Origin: Corynebacterium kutscheri
GTDB taxonomy: Bacteria; Actinomycetota; Actinomycetes; Mycobacteriales; Mycobacteriaceae
Direction: 5' to 3'
Assembly: GCF_000980835.1 (NCBI RefSeq)
Contig: NZ_CP011312.1
Coordinates: 806,001-870,000 of the forward strand
Length of the DNA: 64,000 nucleotides
Shown here: piece after piece, positions 38,579 to 50,096 of the stretch
Position numbering within the stretch: the first letter of the stretch is position 1
How the letters are laid out: each line of letters starts with the position of its first letter
Notes under the pieces: generated by a model
What the model was told of the DNA's origin: nothing
What the model saw: only the letters and a program-made list of their open reading frames with translations
Database searches by the model: none
Translations under genes and position numbers: made by a program

Positions 38579-41392
<2,814 letters not shown>

Positions 41393-41418
41393 TTGATTCG
41401 TCGAAAAGCATGCAGCGT

Positions 41419-41446
41419 GTGCGCGACTTATACATAAGCCACGCAC
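41419..41446. terminator. Possible hairpin after ligA
   Basis: GTGCG (41419–41423) pairs with CGCAC (41442–41446), and CTTAT pairs with ATAAG inside, with a three-base internal loop. It lies between the convergent ligA and ACT genes. No T-run follows, so the call is tentative. Confidence 0.4.
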
Positions 41447-41464
41447 ATACTCACTTATGTGATG

Positions 41465-42130
41465 CTATGCAGTACGAATAATCCGTCCGAGAATAGCGCT
41501 GAGATGTCCAATATGTTCGACTTCACTGGCAAGATAATCTGGTCCGCCTACGCGTCCGATAACAAGAATAAGATCGGTTCCTACAAGTGGAGCGGCAGCA
41601 ACCGAACTATCAAGTACGCCCCAGGAATCAGGCACCCACGTTTCTGAATCAGGTTGTAAGAGGCGGGCGCGATCTACGGTGACCCCAGTTGGCGCCGATC
41701 CATCGTCTTTAGGAGCAGCAGGTGAGGCGGCAACTCGGGTGAATTCAGAGTCGGTATGTAACAAAATTGCCCAGGTAGAGGTGAGTACCTGAGGCAGGGC
41801 ATCAATCATATTGGCTAAGGTTTCTGATTGAGTGCTAGTGCCGACAACAGAGGCTAGCATCTTAATTTGTCCGCGACGATCAACACGACCAGAATAGGGG
41901 CGGATCGAATCAACCTCGACTCCATCAACACCGTGTGCGGCAGTAATAAGCGTGTCTGGCATAGCGCCAGCCGGCAGCTCAATGACCATATCATCCATGA
42001 CAGTGCCATCGGGAAAATCCTGAACAATATCAACAGAATGAATATTGCCGCCGGCCTTACCAATAGCCTCAGCAAGTTTGCCGAGACTGCCCGGAAGATT
42101 CGGAAGGAGCACGCGGATCAGGTACGTCAT
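41465..42130 (-). CDS. ACT domain protein
   Basis: A 221-residue cytoplasmic protein with an N-terminal ACT domain (TYLIRVLLPNLPGSLGKLAEAIGKAGGNIHSVDIVQDFPDG, residues 2–42) and a second, less clear ACT-like or GAF-like half after residue 75. Such proteins bind amino acids and modulate enzymes. The ATG at 42130 has AGGAAAGG upstream; the longer frame begins MMDTFH at 42181. Relatives are conserved in corynebacteria between ligA and gatC; the ligand is unknown. Confidence 0.83.
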   Translation of the reverse strand: MTYLIRVLLPNLPGSLGKLAEAIGKAGGNIHSVDIVQDFPDGTVMDDMVIELPAGAMPDTLITAAHGVDGVEVDSIRPYSGRVDRRGQIKMLASVVGTSTQSETLANMIDALPQVLTSTWAILLHTDSEFTRVAASPAAPKDDGSAPTGVTVDRARLLQPDSETWVPDSWGVLDSSVAAAPLVGTDLILVIGRVGGPDYLASEVEHIGHLSAILGRIIRTA

Positions 42131-42181
42131 GGTTTCTACCTTTCCTGATCTATTGAAAGAAGTGTGGAACGTGTCCATCAT

Positions 42182-42493
42182 ACGGAAGGATCATAAAGAT
42201 TGTGAATATCTATTCATAAATAGATTAATGGTGTAGTGGTTGTGGTACTTCTGGGTATGAATTTTATTCTCGGCTTGCGATAACAAGCAGATGGCATTTT
42301 AGGCAGGTATTGGCAAGCATTGACCGGTGAGGTAACAAAATTGCTCAGTGGTTTTTGAAGAGACGATGAATCAAAAAGGTTAGCAGTAAAAACTTCCTGA
42401 AGCATAGATGATATGCGAGAGCTAAAACTTTTTAAGTACTTAGTTGGATAGGTCTTATCGGGATTTTTCGGGGGCAGTTATCACTATGTGTCA
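42182..42493. other. Intergenic region without visible gene
   Basis: 312 bases between the ACT gene (leftward) and the orphan HTH gene (leftward, ending at 42494). It is AT-rich. TTTTCGGGG and TTATCGGG repeats near 42450 and a tandem TCACTATGTG copy (42481–42500) at its right edge are the only structure I notice. The promoter of the ACT gene must be at its left end. Confidence 0.4.
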
Positions 42494-42751
42494 CTATGTG
42501 CCGTTGTATTTTGAGCGTTGCCGACGCCGTCGAATTATGGGGGCACCGTCGATACGCGTTTTATTCCATCGTCTAATGTCGGCTGGACGCCATAATGCGG
42601 TTCGACCAAGAATGACTCCGACTGGTGAGGGAATACGATGTGCAGTCTTGTAATTACTCCATGCAGTTGGGCTGAGATTGCAATATGCGGCGCATTGTTG
42701 ACTTGTCCAAAGTTCTTCACCAGTGTCTTTATCAATAATAATAGGATCCAT
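42494..42751 (-). CDS. Small helix-turn-helix (excisionase/AlpA-like) protein
   Basis: An 85-residue basic protein with a winged-helix DNA-binding pattern: TGEELWTSQQCAAYCNLSPTAWSNYKTAHRIPSPVGVILGRTALWRPADIRRWN, the layout of MerR/Xis/AlpA-type small proteins. The C terminus is arginine-rich (IIRRRRQRSK). GAAGGAAG lies upstream of the ATG. It stands alone between an ACT gene and gatC. This type is usually part of a phage or plasmid module, but no integrase or other phage gene is near, so it may be a remnant or a recruited regulator. Confidence 0.7.
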   Translation of the reverse strand: MDPIIIDKDTGEELWTSQQCAAYCNLSPTAWSNYKTAHRIPSPVGVILGRTALWRPADIRRWNKTRIDGAPIIRRRRQRSKYNGT

Positions 42752-43054
42752 GAGCGGGAACTTCCTTCAAAGAAAAGATTATGGAATGTGAACTAATGCA
42801 ATAAGTTTCTATGACAATAGTGACAATGGGAGATATACCTACTGAGATTACCTAGTGTTGCCTATTAAGGGAAAGGTAATTCGCTGCTTTTTAGTATTGC
42901 CTGACTGTTTGATCTGTTTGATGTGAGTAATGGGGGTATTAGGTGATGAATAAAAGCTGCTAAACTCCCAGGCTATATGGACAGCCCCTTCGTCTCTGTT
43001 GAGAAAGTGCAGTAGGCTATTTCGGGTAATAAGCAACATTGGAAGGAAGTTAAA
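42752..43054. other. Upstream region of gatC
   Basis: 303 bases between the leftward HTH gene and gatC. It contains the divergent promoters and, at its right end, GGAAGGAAG as the gatC ribosome binding site. I see no gene. The GACAATAGTGACAATGG stretch near 42812 has two copies of TGACAAT, which could be a binding site for the HTH protein. Confidence 0.4.
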
Positions 43055-43354
43055 GTGCCTGAGATTTCGCGCGATGAAGTCGCTCACTTGGCCAAGTTGG
43101 CTCGTCTTGCACTTAGCGATGATGAATTAGATCGTTTCGCTGAGCAGATCGATGGAATTATTGGCAATGTGTCGGCAGTGCAAAACGTTGACACTAAAGG
43201 TGTTGAGCCAATGAGCCACCCACATGCCATTACCACGAGTATGCGTGCTGACGTTGTAGAGCAGATTCTTACTCCGCAGCAGGCACTTGATCAAGCACCT
43301 GCGGTCGAAGACCAGCGTTTCGTTGTGCCGCAAATTCTGGGGGAACAAGATTAA
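43055..43354 (+). CDS. gatC: Aspartyl/glutamyl-tRNA amidotransferase subunit C
   Basis: A 99-residue GatC, the small clamp of the GatCAB amidotransferase that converts Glu-tRNA(Gln) and Asp-tRNA(Asn). The N-terminal [32 protein letters not shown] and the VEPMSHPH segment are family hallmarks. The start is GTG after a strong GGAAGGA. Its TAA shares a base with the gatA ATG (TAATG). Confidence 0.93.
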   Translation: MPEISRDEVAHLAKLARLALSDDELDRFAEQIDGIIGNVSAVQNVDTKGVEPMSHPHAITTSMRADVVEQILTPQQALDQAPAVEDQRFVVPQILGEQD

Positions 43355-44838
43355 TGAGTACTTATTTAGTGCCGGAGACCGGTCTTACTTCTTTGTCAGC
43401 TGTTGAGTTAGCAGAAAAAATCCATAGTCGCGAGGTAAGCTCGCGTGAAGTTACACAAGCTCACCTTGATCGAATTGCCGAGACAGATGGCACGCTGCAT
43501 TCGTTCCTTCATGTTGGCGCTCAGGAAGCACTTGCTGCTGCTGATGTGGTAGATCAGCAACTTGATGCTGGAGAAAAACCAGTTTCTGCGCTTGCTGGTG
43601 TTCCGCTTGCGCTTAAAGATGTATTTGTAACTACGGATGCGCCAACTACGTGTGCTTCTAAAATTCTTGAGGGCTATGTTGCCCCTTATGATGCAACCGT
43701 AACCAAACGTATCCGGGAAGCCGGTATTCCTATTTTGGGTAAAACCAATATGGATGAGTTTGCTATGGGTTCATCAACTGAGAACTCGGCTTATGGACCA
43801 ACACGTAACCCATGGGATATTGATCGCACTCCAGGTGGATCCGGTGGCGGCACTTCAGCAGCTTTAGCCGCTGGTCAAGCACCCTTAGGTATCGGTACTG
43901 ATACTGGTGGATCTATTCGTCAGCCCGCGGCATTGACTAATACGGTTGGGGTAAAGCCAACTTATGGAACCGTATCTCGTTATGGTTTGGTTGCCTGTGC
44001 ATCTTCTTTGGATCAAGGTGGACCTACTGCGCGAACTGTACTTGATACAGCGTTGTTGCATGAGGTTATAGCTGGTTTTGATAAATATGATGCGACGAGT
44101 GTCAATCGTCCAGTTGCACCGGTGGTAGCTGCAGCACGTGAAGGTGGGCACGGTGATCTTAAAGGTGTGAAGATTGGTGTCGTTAAGCAGTTCGACCGTG
44201 AGGGGTATCAACAAGGAGTTCTCGACCAATTCCATGCAGCAGTAGCACAATTGGTTGCCCAAGGTGCCGAGATCGTTGAAGTTGATTGTCCACATTTTGA
44301 TGATGCGTTAGCCGCGTATTATTTGATTTTGCCTTGCGAAGTATCTAGTAATCTCGCACGCTTTGATGGCATGCGTTATGGCTTGCGCGTTGGCGATGAT
44401 GGTACGCATTCTGCAGAAGAAGTGATGGCACTTACTCGCGCTGCTGGTTTCGGTCCGGAGGTTAAGCGCCGCATTATTTTAGGAACTTATGCACTCAGCG
44501 TGGGTTACTATGATGCGTATTATTTGCAAGCACAACGCATTCGTACTTTGATTGCGCAGGATTTTGCCAAAGCATATGAGTCAGTTGATGTTTTGATTTC
44601 ACCAACTACCCCCACGACTGCTTTTAAATTGGGGGAGAAGGTTTCTGACCCGTTGGCAATGTATAACTTTGACTTGTGTACCTTGCCACTCAATCTGGCT
44701 GGTTTATGCGGTATGTCTGTGCCTTCTGGTTTAGCTAAAGACACCGGCTTGCCGACAGGATTACAAATTATGGCACCAGCTTTTGCTGATGATCGACTTT
44801 ACCGAGTCGGTGCCGCTTTTGAAAGTGGCAGAAGCTAG
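43354..44838 (+). CDS. gatA: Aspartyl/glutamyl-tRNA amidotransferase subunit A
   Basis: A 494-residue amidase-signature enzyme that releases ammonia from glutamine for GatB. The Ser–cisSer–Lys triad is visible: Lys in [11 protein letters not shown] (about 88), the two serines in [15 protein letters not shown] and [15 protein letters not shown] (about 170–190). It is coupled to gatC. gatB is 12 kb away, after pfkA, with accessory genes between, so the complex is encoded at two places. Confidence 0.95.
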   Translation: MSTYLVPETGLTSLSAVELAEKIHSREVSSREVTQAHLDRIAETDGTLHSFLHVGAQEALAAADVVDQQLDAGEKPVSALAGVPLALKDVFVTTDAPTTCASKILEGYVAPYDATVTKRIREAGIPILGKTNMDEFAMGSSTENSAYGPTRNPWDIDRTPGGSGGGTSAALAAGQAPLGIGTDTGGSIRQPAALTNTVGVKPTYGTVSRYGLVACASSLDQGGPTARTVLDTALLHEVIAGFDKYDATSVNRPVAPVVAAAREGGHGDLKGVKIGVVKQFDREGYQQGVLDQFHAAVAQLVAQGAEIVEVDCPHFDDALAAYYLILPCEVSSNLARFDGMRYGLRVGDDGTHSAEEVMALTRAAGFGPEVKRRIILGTYALSVGYYDAYYLQAQRIRTLIAQDFAKAYESVDVLISPTTPTTAFKLGEKVSDPLAMYNFDLCTLPLNLAGLCGMSVPSGLAKDTGLPTGLQIMAPAFADDRLYRVGAAFESGRS

Positions 44839-44868
44839 CTTTGTTGGAGATATAAATCACCCCATAGA

Positions 44869-44920
44869 TTCAGCGATAGTGCTTGAGAGCTGCTATTTTT
44901 CGTATCTATGGGGTAATTTT
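44869..44920 (+). terminator. Terminator after gatCA
   Basis: ACCCCATAGAT (44869–44879) pairs with ATCTATGGGGT (44904–44914), eleven bases with a 24-base loop, followed by AATTTTGTTT. It separates gatCA from the riboswitch-controlled importer. Confidence 0.75.
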
Positions 44921-44989
44921 GTTTACCCGAAATAGGGTGATTGCTGGGATGCTCGTTTAACGGTCATTTTTGGGTACCCGGTAGGCTTA

Positions 44990-45145
44990 TGTTTTGTTGA
45001 GAAGGTCAGTATGGGAATTTGGTGAAAAGCCAAAACTGACGCGCAGCGGTAAGAAGGGACCGGTTTTCTAATAGCCACTGGCATAGAGCTGGGAAGGAAG
45101 GAAACCAGGAATGATCTTCAAGTCCGAATATCTGCTGGCCTTTTG
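44990..45145 (+). promoter_or_regulatory. Cobalamin riboswitch before the BtuCDF-type operon
   Basis: Conserved pieces of the B12 element occur in order: GGGAATTTGGTGAAAAGCC (45013), CTGACGCGCAGCGGTAA (45036), GCCACTGG (45074), GCTGGGAAGG (45088) and AGTCCGAATATCTGCTGGCC (45121–45140). The left boundary is approximate, because the usual P3 arm seems short. It sits 60 bases before the importer operon. GTTAAC repeats and AACC/GGTT pairing just after it could hide the ribosome binding site AAGGA (45191), so control of translation is likely. High cobalamin should shut off the genes. Confidence 0.88.
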
Positions 45146-45201
45146 TTAACGAGTTAACCTTCGCGGTTTAAGGTACTCGGATTTTATATTAAGGATTCTT
45201 T

Positions 45202-46254
45202 TTGGTTGCGGTGAGAAAATTTCGGCCGCCGGTAGCATTGATCTCATTGGTTTTGATCGCTGTTGCCGCAGTAAGTTTTTGTGTTTCATTGACCATTGGT
45301 TCAGTGCAATTTTCGTTATCTGATGTGTGGAGTGTAGTGTACGCCCACGTTATGGGTGGACCAACTCCTAGCGATAAAGGCCTCGATGCTGTTGTATGGG
45401 CAATCCGAGTTCCTCGGGGGCTGCTTGCGTTAATTGTGGGGGCAGGTCTGGCAATCGCTGGCGTAACTGTGCAAACTCTAGTGCGCAACCCACTTGCTGA
45501 TCCCTATTTACTGGGTGTTTCTTCAGGCGCCTCGGTTGGTGCCACTGCAGTCATTGCGTTGGGTGTGTTCTCTGGTTTTGGTATCTATGCATTGAATTTC
45601 GGCGCACTTGTTGGTGCGTTAGCTGCCACAGCGACCGTGTATTTCATTACCTTGGCGCAAGGATCATTGAGTCCACTTCGCCTTATTTTATCCGGTGTGG
45701 TACTTAGCTCTGCTTTTTCGGCGATGGCAAGCTTTCTAGTTTTCCGTTCTTCCGATGCACGTTCAGCACAATCAGTAATGTTTTGGATGTTAGGTTCAGT
45801 TGCCGGTGCAGGTTGGGATAATCTTATTCCTGGTTTGATTTTGGTTATTGCAGCCGTGATTGTGCTTATGTTGCTCAGTTCTCAATGTGATGCACTAGCA
45901 GCCGGTCCAGATACCGCTATGAGTCTGGGCGTGCGAGTAGATGCGTTGCGACGGTTGCTTTTCGCACTACAAGCTATTGTAGTTGGCGGGATGGTTGCAG
46001 TTGCCGGCGGCATTGGCTTTGTGGGTCTAGTCATTCCACACTTAGCACGTATGCTTGTTGGCTCTTTACACCGTAGGTTGGTTCTGGTTGCTGCACTGAT
46101 GGGCGCAATATTCTTATTGTGGGTAGACATGCTTGCCCGTATCGCCGCACCGCCGCAAGAAATCCCATTGGGTGTGGTTACCGGAATTATTGGTGCACCG
46201 TTATTCCTGATCCTTATGGGACGCAAGCGCTATGCATTTGGCGGTGAGCAATGA
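45202..46254 (+). CDS. btuC: FecCD/BtuC-type ABC permease
   Basis: A 350-residue membrane permease with about nine to ten segments. Family hallmarks are VVWAIRVPRGLLALIVGAGLAIAGVTVQTLVRNPLADPYLLGVSSGASVGA and, near the C terminus, GFVGLVIPHLARMLVG. It imports vitamin B12 or iron-siderophores; the cobalamin riboswitch upstream makes a corrinoid the likely substrate. I take the TTG at 45202 as start because AAGGA lies six bases before it, though a GTG at 45211 is possible. Its stop overlaps the ATPase start (ATGA). Confidence 0.88.
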   Translation: MVAVRKFRPPVALISLVLIAVAAVSFCVSLTIGSVQFSLSDVWSVVYAHVMGGPTPSDKGLDAVVWAIRVPRGLLALIVGAGLAIAGVTVQTLVRNPLADPYLLGVSSGASVGATAVIALGVFSGFGIYALNFGALVGALAATATVYFITLAQGSLSPLRLILSGVVLSSAFSAMASFLVFRSSDARSAQSVMFWMLGSVAGAGWDNLIPGLILVIAAVIVLMLLSSQCDALAAGPDTAMSLGVRVDALRRLLFALQAIVVGGMVAVAGGIGFVGLVIPHLARMLVGSLHRRLVLVAALMGAIFLLWVDMLARIAAPPQEIPLGVVTGIIGAPLFLILMGRKRYAFGGEQ

Positions 46255-47000
46255 GTTTAGAAATAACTGGTATTGATTGTTTAATTGACAAAACAGTCAT
46301 TCTTAATAAAGTCAGTTTTAGCGTTCCTACGGCCACAATGTGCGCAATCGTGGGAGTTAATGGTGCCGGTAAATCAACTATGTTGCGCACCATTGCGCTA
46401 ACACCACCAATGGGTGTGCGTATCGATGGAATAGAAATTTCTACCCTTCATCCTAAACAGCGGGCACGGCAATTTAGTTTTGTTGGTCAGGAAGATCAAC
46501 CACCTGCCGATTTGACTGTTGCTGAAGCAGTAGGACTAGGTCGATTGCCATTTTTAAAACCATGGCAGCTTGGGGCTGAAAAAGAACGTGTGATTATTGA
46601 TGAAGCACTCGTGAAAGTCGGCTTGGCAGGTTTGGGCGATCGGATGTGTTCTGATCTATCTGGTGGTCAGCGCAAACGCGTTATTCTTGCAAGAGCGTTT
46701 GCTCAAGATACTCCGGTGATGTTTCTTGACGAACCTACCAACCATCTTGATGTGCAGCATCAATTATCGTTACTAGACGTATTGCGAAGTTCTGGTAAAA
46801 CAATTGTTTCTACTATCCATGATCTCGATCTAGCGTATAGCCATTTTGACCAGGTTATTTTGGTTCATGGAGGAACTATTCATGCCTCTGGTACACCCGT
46901 AGAAGTATTAACTACCAATAATGTGTCCGCTACTTTTGGCGTGCATGCTATGGAAGTTCATGGTTCTTATCCTCATCTTGTTATCGAAGAGAAAGACTGA
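46251..47000 (+). CDS. btuD: ABC transporter ATP-binding protein, BtuD-type
   Basis: A 249-residue ATPase of the FepC/BtuD family. It has Walker A GVNGAGKST (about residues 36–44), signature LSGGQRKRVILARAF, Walker B MFLDEPTNHLD and the switch histidine in STIHDLDLA. It is translationally coupled to the permease, and the binding-protein gene begins six bases after it. It drives corrinoid uptake with the neighbours. Confidence 0.88.
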   Translation: MSLEITGIDCLIDKTVILNKVSFSVPTATMCAIVGVNGAGKSTMLRTIALTPPMGVRIDGIEISTLHPKQRARQFSFVGQEDQPPADLTVAEAVGLGRLPFLKPWQLGAEKERVIIDEALVKVGLAGLGDRMCSDLSGGQRKRVILARAFAQDTPVMFLDEPTNHLDVQHQLSLLDVLRSSGKTIVSTIHDLDLAYSHFDQVILVHGGTIHASGTPVEVLTTNNVSATFGVHAMEVHGSYPHLVIEEKD

Positions 47001-47006
47001 TTCATA

Positions 47007-48062
47007 ATGAAAAAAGAGATTATTGGCTTACTCGCAGTAGGAGCTTTGGTTGCTAGCTGCTCTAGCCAAACCGAAGAATCCGTTGTTGCTAGTGAAGACA
47101 CAGTTAGTGTTACCAACTGTGGTGTTGAAGTGAACTACAAAGTCGGTGGAAACTGGTGGGTTAATGATGGCAACATCATCTCTATCGCTTTGGCCGCTGG
47201 TGCACGCGATAATGTCAAATGGGTTTCCTCAGTAGAGCAAGATCGCGATATTTTGGCTGCAAAATATGGTGCAGATGTTATCGATGCGCTCAATCCAGAT
47301 TCTGATGTGTATCCAAGTAAAGAAGCAATCATTGCTGCTCAACCTGATCTTATGATTGCTGGTTGGAATTATGGTTTTAGTGAAAGCCGTGATCTCACTC
47401 CAGCAATCTTGGCAGAACAAGATATTGCTAGTTATTTGCTCACTGAATCATGCCGTCAAGAAGGATCAACTGCTCGCGGTACCACTGATCCATGGGAAGC
47501 TGTCTATGAGGATCTGGTGAATTTGGGCACTATCCACGGTGATAAAACTGTGGCTGAATCAGTGGTCAGCGATATGAAAGAACGCTTGGCTGAGCTAGAA
47601 AAAGCACCACAGGCAGAAAAAGCACCAAATATCTTTGTTTTTGACTCTGGAACTGAAGCCATATTTACCTCTGGTGCCTTTGGCGGCCCTAAGGCTATTA
47701 TCGAAGCAGCAGGTGGCAAATTAGCTACTGACGATATCGAAGATACCTGGGTAGAAGTAAGCTGGGAGAAACTTGCTACTGAATCACCAGACGCCTTTGT
47801 TTTTGTTGATTACCCAGGTCAGTCTTTTGCCGATAAGGTTGAGGTCTTAAAATCTCATCCAGCCACTAAGGACTTGCCAGCAGTTAAAGAAGGGCGTTTT
47901 ATTAACCTTTCCTATGCAATGTGGACATCAAGTGCGTTAAATATTGATGCAGCTGAACATGTTCGTAAAGGATTGGAAAAGTTCGGTTTGCAGCCTACCT
48001 CTGATATTAAAACTCAGCTAGAACTTCCAAAGTCTTTGGATGGCCAAGAGTACTTTAGCTAG
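47007..48062 (+). CDS. btuF: Cobalamin-type binding lipoprotein, BtuF-like
   Basis: A 351-residue lipoprotein: the signal peptide ends in the lipobox LVASC with Cys18, followed by a class III periplasmic-binding fold. The long linking helix is in the middle (EDLVNLGTIHGDKTVAESVVSDMKERLAELEKA, about 168–200). It captures the substrate outside the membrane and delivers it to BtuCD. The gene is third in the riboswitch-controlled operon; its stop lies four bases from the stop of the convergent GNAT gene. Confidence 0.85.
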   Translation: MKKEIIGLLAVGALVASCSSQTEESVVASEDTVSVTNCGVEVNYKVGGNWWVNDGNIISIALAAGARDNVKWVSSVEQDRDILAAKYGADVIDALNPDSDVYPSKEAIIAAQPDLMIAGWNYGFSESRDLTPAILAEQDIASYLLTESCRQEGSTARGTTDPWEAVYEDLVNLGTIHGDKTVAESVVSDMKERLAELEKAPQAEKAPNIFVFDSGTEAIFTSGAFGGPKAIIEAAGGKLATDDIEDTWVEVSWEKLATESPDAFVFVDYPGQSFADKVEVLKSHPATKDLPAVKEGRFINLSYAMWTSSALNIDAAEHVRKGLEKFGLQPTSDIKTQLELPKSLDGQEYFS

Positions 48063-48065
48063 GTT

Positions 48066-48572
48066 TTAAGCTGGAAAGCGCTGTTCTAAGACATAGTGTT
48101 TGGTGGGTGCATCATATCGCACATCTTTAAAACCAAGCCGTCGGTATAATGCATGGGCACGCGGGTTGTCTTCGCTTACACTAAGCGAAACACCCGCCCA
48201 TTGCTGTTTTTGGGCTAGTTCTAGTACTTCTTGGATTAAGGCAGTACCGACTCCTTTACCTTTTCGATAGCGCGGTTCAACGGCGATAGCCAGCTCAGGT
48301 AGTCGGCTATCCACATAGCCGTAGCCGTGTTGTTGATCGGTTCCCCAGACTAACCACACTCCACCGGCTGGAATATCACCATCCCAAGCAATGAAACCAC
48401 CATTATTTGGTTCCCATTGGCGAACATAATATTCGAAGTCTTCATGGAATCGTTTCATTTCTTGATCAGTTAACTCGGCGTGCTCGTCCCCAAAAACTTC
48501 GGTAAGAAAATTAAGTCGGGCAATATAGCTACGATCTGATTCCGTGGTGGGGATAAGGGTAATCTCACTCAT
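48066..48572 (-). CDS. GNAT family N-acetyltransferase
   Basis: A 168-residue acetyltransferase. The acetyl-CoA motif A is ELAIAVEPRYRKGKGVGTALIQEVLELA (about 90–118), and motif B is SVSEDNPRAHALYRRLGFKDVRY. The substrate amine is unknown. The ATG at 48572 is preferred; a GTG two codons earlier is possible. It is convergent with btuF and divergent from the drug-efflux gene. Confidence 0.88.
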   Translation of the reverse strand: MSEITLIPTTESDRSYIARLNFLTEVFGDEHAELTDQEMKRFHEDFEYYVRQWEPNNGGFIAWDGDIPAGGVWLVWGTDQQHGYGYVDSRLPELAIAVEPRYRKGKGVGTALIQEVLELAQKQQWAGVSLSVSEDNPRAHALYRRLGFKDVRYDAPTKHYVLEQRFPA

Positions 48573-48651
48573 AGACACCGATACTAGAGCAGAAGCAATA
48601 AGTATTCAGCTTATGGTGAATCATGAAGAAGGGATGGAAGGAAAACCAAGG

Positions 48652-50043
48652 ATGGCACGTGTAAAAGAAATACCAGCGTTACCGATGCCAGAAAAAGACG
48701 CTTGGCCGGCGCTTATTGCTTTATGTATAGGTTTTTTTATGATCCTTTTGGATCAAACTATCGTGGCAGTGGCCACGCCAATGCTGCAAGAAAGTTTCTC
48801 TGCTAGTTATAACCAGATTATTTGGGTTACCAGTGCCTATTTGTTGACCTTTGCAGTTCCGTTATTGGTTACTGGCAGGCTAGGGGATCGTTATGGGCCA
48901 AAGAATATTTATATCTTAGGCATGGTTATTTTTACGATTAGTTCATTAGCTTGTGGCTTTGCTTCAAATATTTATGTCTTGATTGTTGCTCGTGTAGTGC
49001 AAGGCGTAGGTGCAGCACTATTAACCCCACAGACGATGAGCGTTATTAACCGTATTTTTGCCAGACAACGCCGTGGTGCTGCTTTAGGGGTATGGGGAAT
49101 CGTTGGTGGTTTAGCTTCGTTAGCTGGTCCCTTATTAGGCGGATTTATTACTCAAACCTTGGGGTGGGAATGGATTTTCTTCATTAATGTGCCCATTGGT
49201 GTAGTCTCAGTTATTTCGGTGTGGTGGTTGGTGCCAGATTTCTTAAAAACAACTCGAAAAATTGATCCGCTGAGTATTGCCTTATCAATTATTGCGGTAT
49301 TCACTATTGTTTTTGCTTTACAACAAGGTGAAGAAGCCAATTGGGCATGGTGGATTTGGGCATTACTTGGATTAGGTATTGCTGTGTCGTACATATTTGT
49401 GCGCCAACAATCGCAGGCTGAACTTCGTGGCAATGATCCGCTGATGCCATTGAGTCTTTTTACCATGAAAAATTTCTCTATGGGCACAATTGGCATTATC
49501 ACTATGGGGTTTATGGTTGCGGGCACACCTTTGCCGCTGATGCTATTTTTACAACAGATTCATGGTCTTAGTGCTTTGTCTGCAGGACTAATGATTGTTC
49601 CACAGGCAGTGGTTGGAATTATCCTTTCACCAATTGTGGGTCGGATGGCTGATCATTATTCACCTAATGTTTTGGCCACGATTGGTTTTGGAACATCAGC
49701 TGTGGTTATGTTTTTACTTTTTATTGTGATGACAGTACATGCTGATTTATGGACTATCCCAGTCGTGATGTTTCTTTTGGGCGTATCGACATGTTTTGTG
49801 TGGTCGCCTAATTCTACGGCGACGATGCGAGACCTGCCGCCATTAAGCATGGGGGTAGGATCAGGTGTTTATAACACAGCGCGTCAGGTAGGTTCAGTGA
49901 CTGGTTCAGCAGCAATTGGCGCGGTGCTTCAATGGCGTATTGGCGCAGGTGATGCAGGAGCAGCTTATGGGCAGTCTATGCTTTTAGCTGGCATTGTGCT
50001 TGCTATTGGTGCTCTTGCTGCGTGGCGCGCTTATCGCTTATAA
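48652..50043 (+). CDS. MFS drug:proton antiporter, DHA2 (EmrB/QacA) type
   Basis: A carrier of about 463 residues with fourteen predicted membrane segments. It shows the segment-1 motif LDQTIVAVATPML, the loop-2 motif GRLGDRYGPKN, and the antiporter motif VQGVGAALLTPQTMSVINRIF plus ALGVWGIVGGLASLAGPLLGGFI. I place the start at the ATG at 48652 because GGAAGGA lies nine bases upstream; longer in-frame starts at 48613 and 48634 lack this. Substrates of this family are lipophilic drugs and cations, but nothing here fixes one. Confidence 0.88.
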   Translation: MARVKEIPALPMPEKDAWPALIALCIGFFMILLDQTIVAVATPMLQESFSASYNQIIWVTSAYLLTFAVPLLVTGRLGDRYGPKNIYILGMVIFTISSLACGFASNIYVLIVARVVQGVGAALLTPQTMSVINRIFARQRRGAALGVWGIVGGLASLAGPLLGGFITQTLGWEWIFFINVPIGVVSVISVWWLVPDFLKTTRKIDPLSIALSIIAVFTIVFALQQGEEANWAWWIWALLGLGIAVSYIFVRQQSQAELRGNDPLMPLSLFTMKNFSMGTIGIITMGFMVAGTPLPLMLFLQQIHGLSALSAGLMIVPQAVVGIILSPIVGRMADHYSPNVLATIGFGTSAVVMFLLFIVMTVHADLWTIPVVMFLLGVSTCFVWSPNSTATMRDLPPLSMGVGSGVYNTARQVGSVTGSAAIGAVLQWRIGAGDAGAAYGQSMLLAGIVLAIGALAAWRAYRL

Positions 50044-50096
50044 ATGAGATAGGTTTTTATTAAGCATGGTGGAATGAAAAGGTCTAGGGTGGGGAT

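Noticed and set aside
42481..42500. Tandem TCACTATGTG copies
   Set aside because: Only two copies of ten bases at the end of the HTH gene; likely a small chance duplication rather than an attachment site or CRISPR.
42182..43054. Prophage or integration site around the HTH gene
   Set aside because: No integrase, tRNA gene or matching direct repeats are visible on either side.
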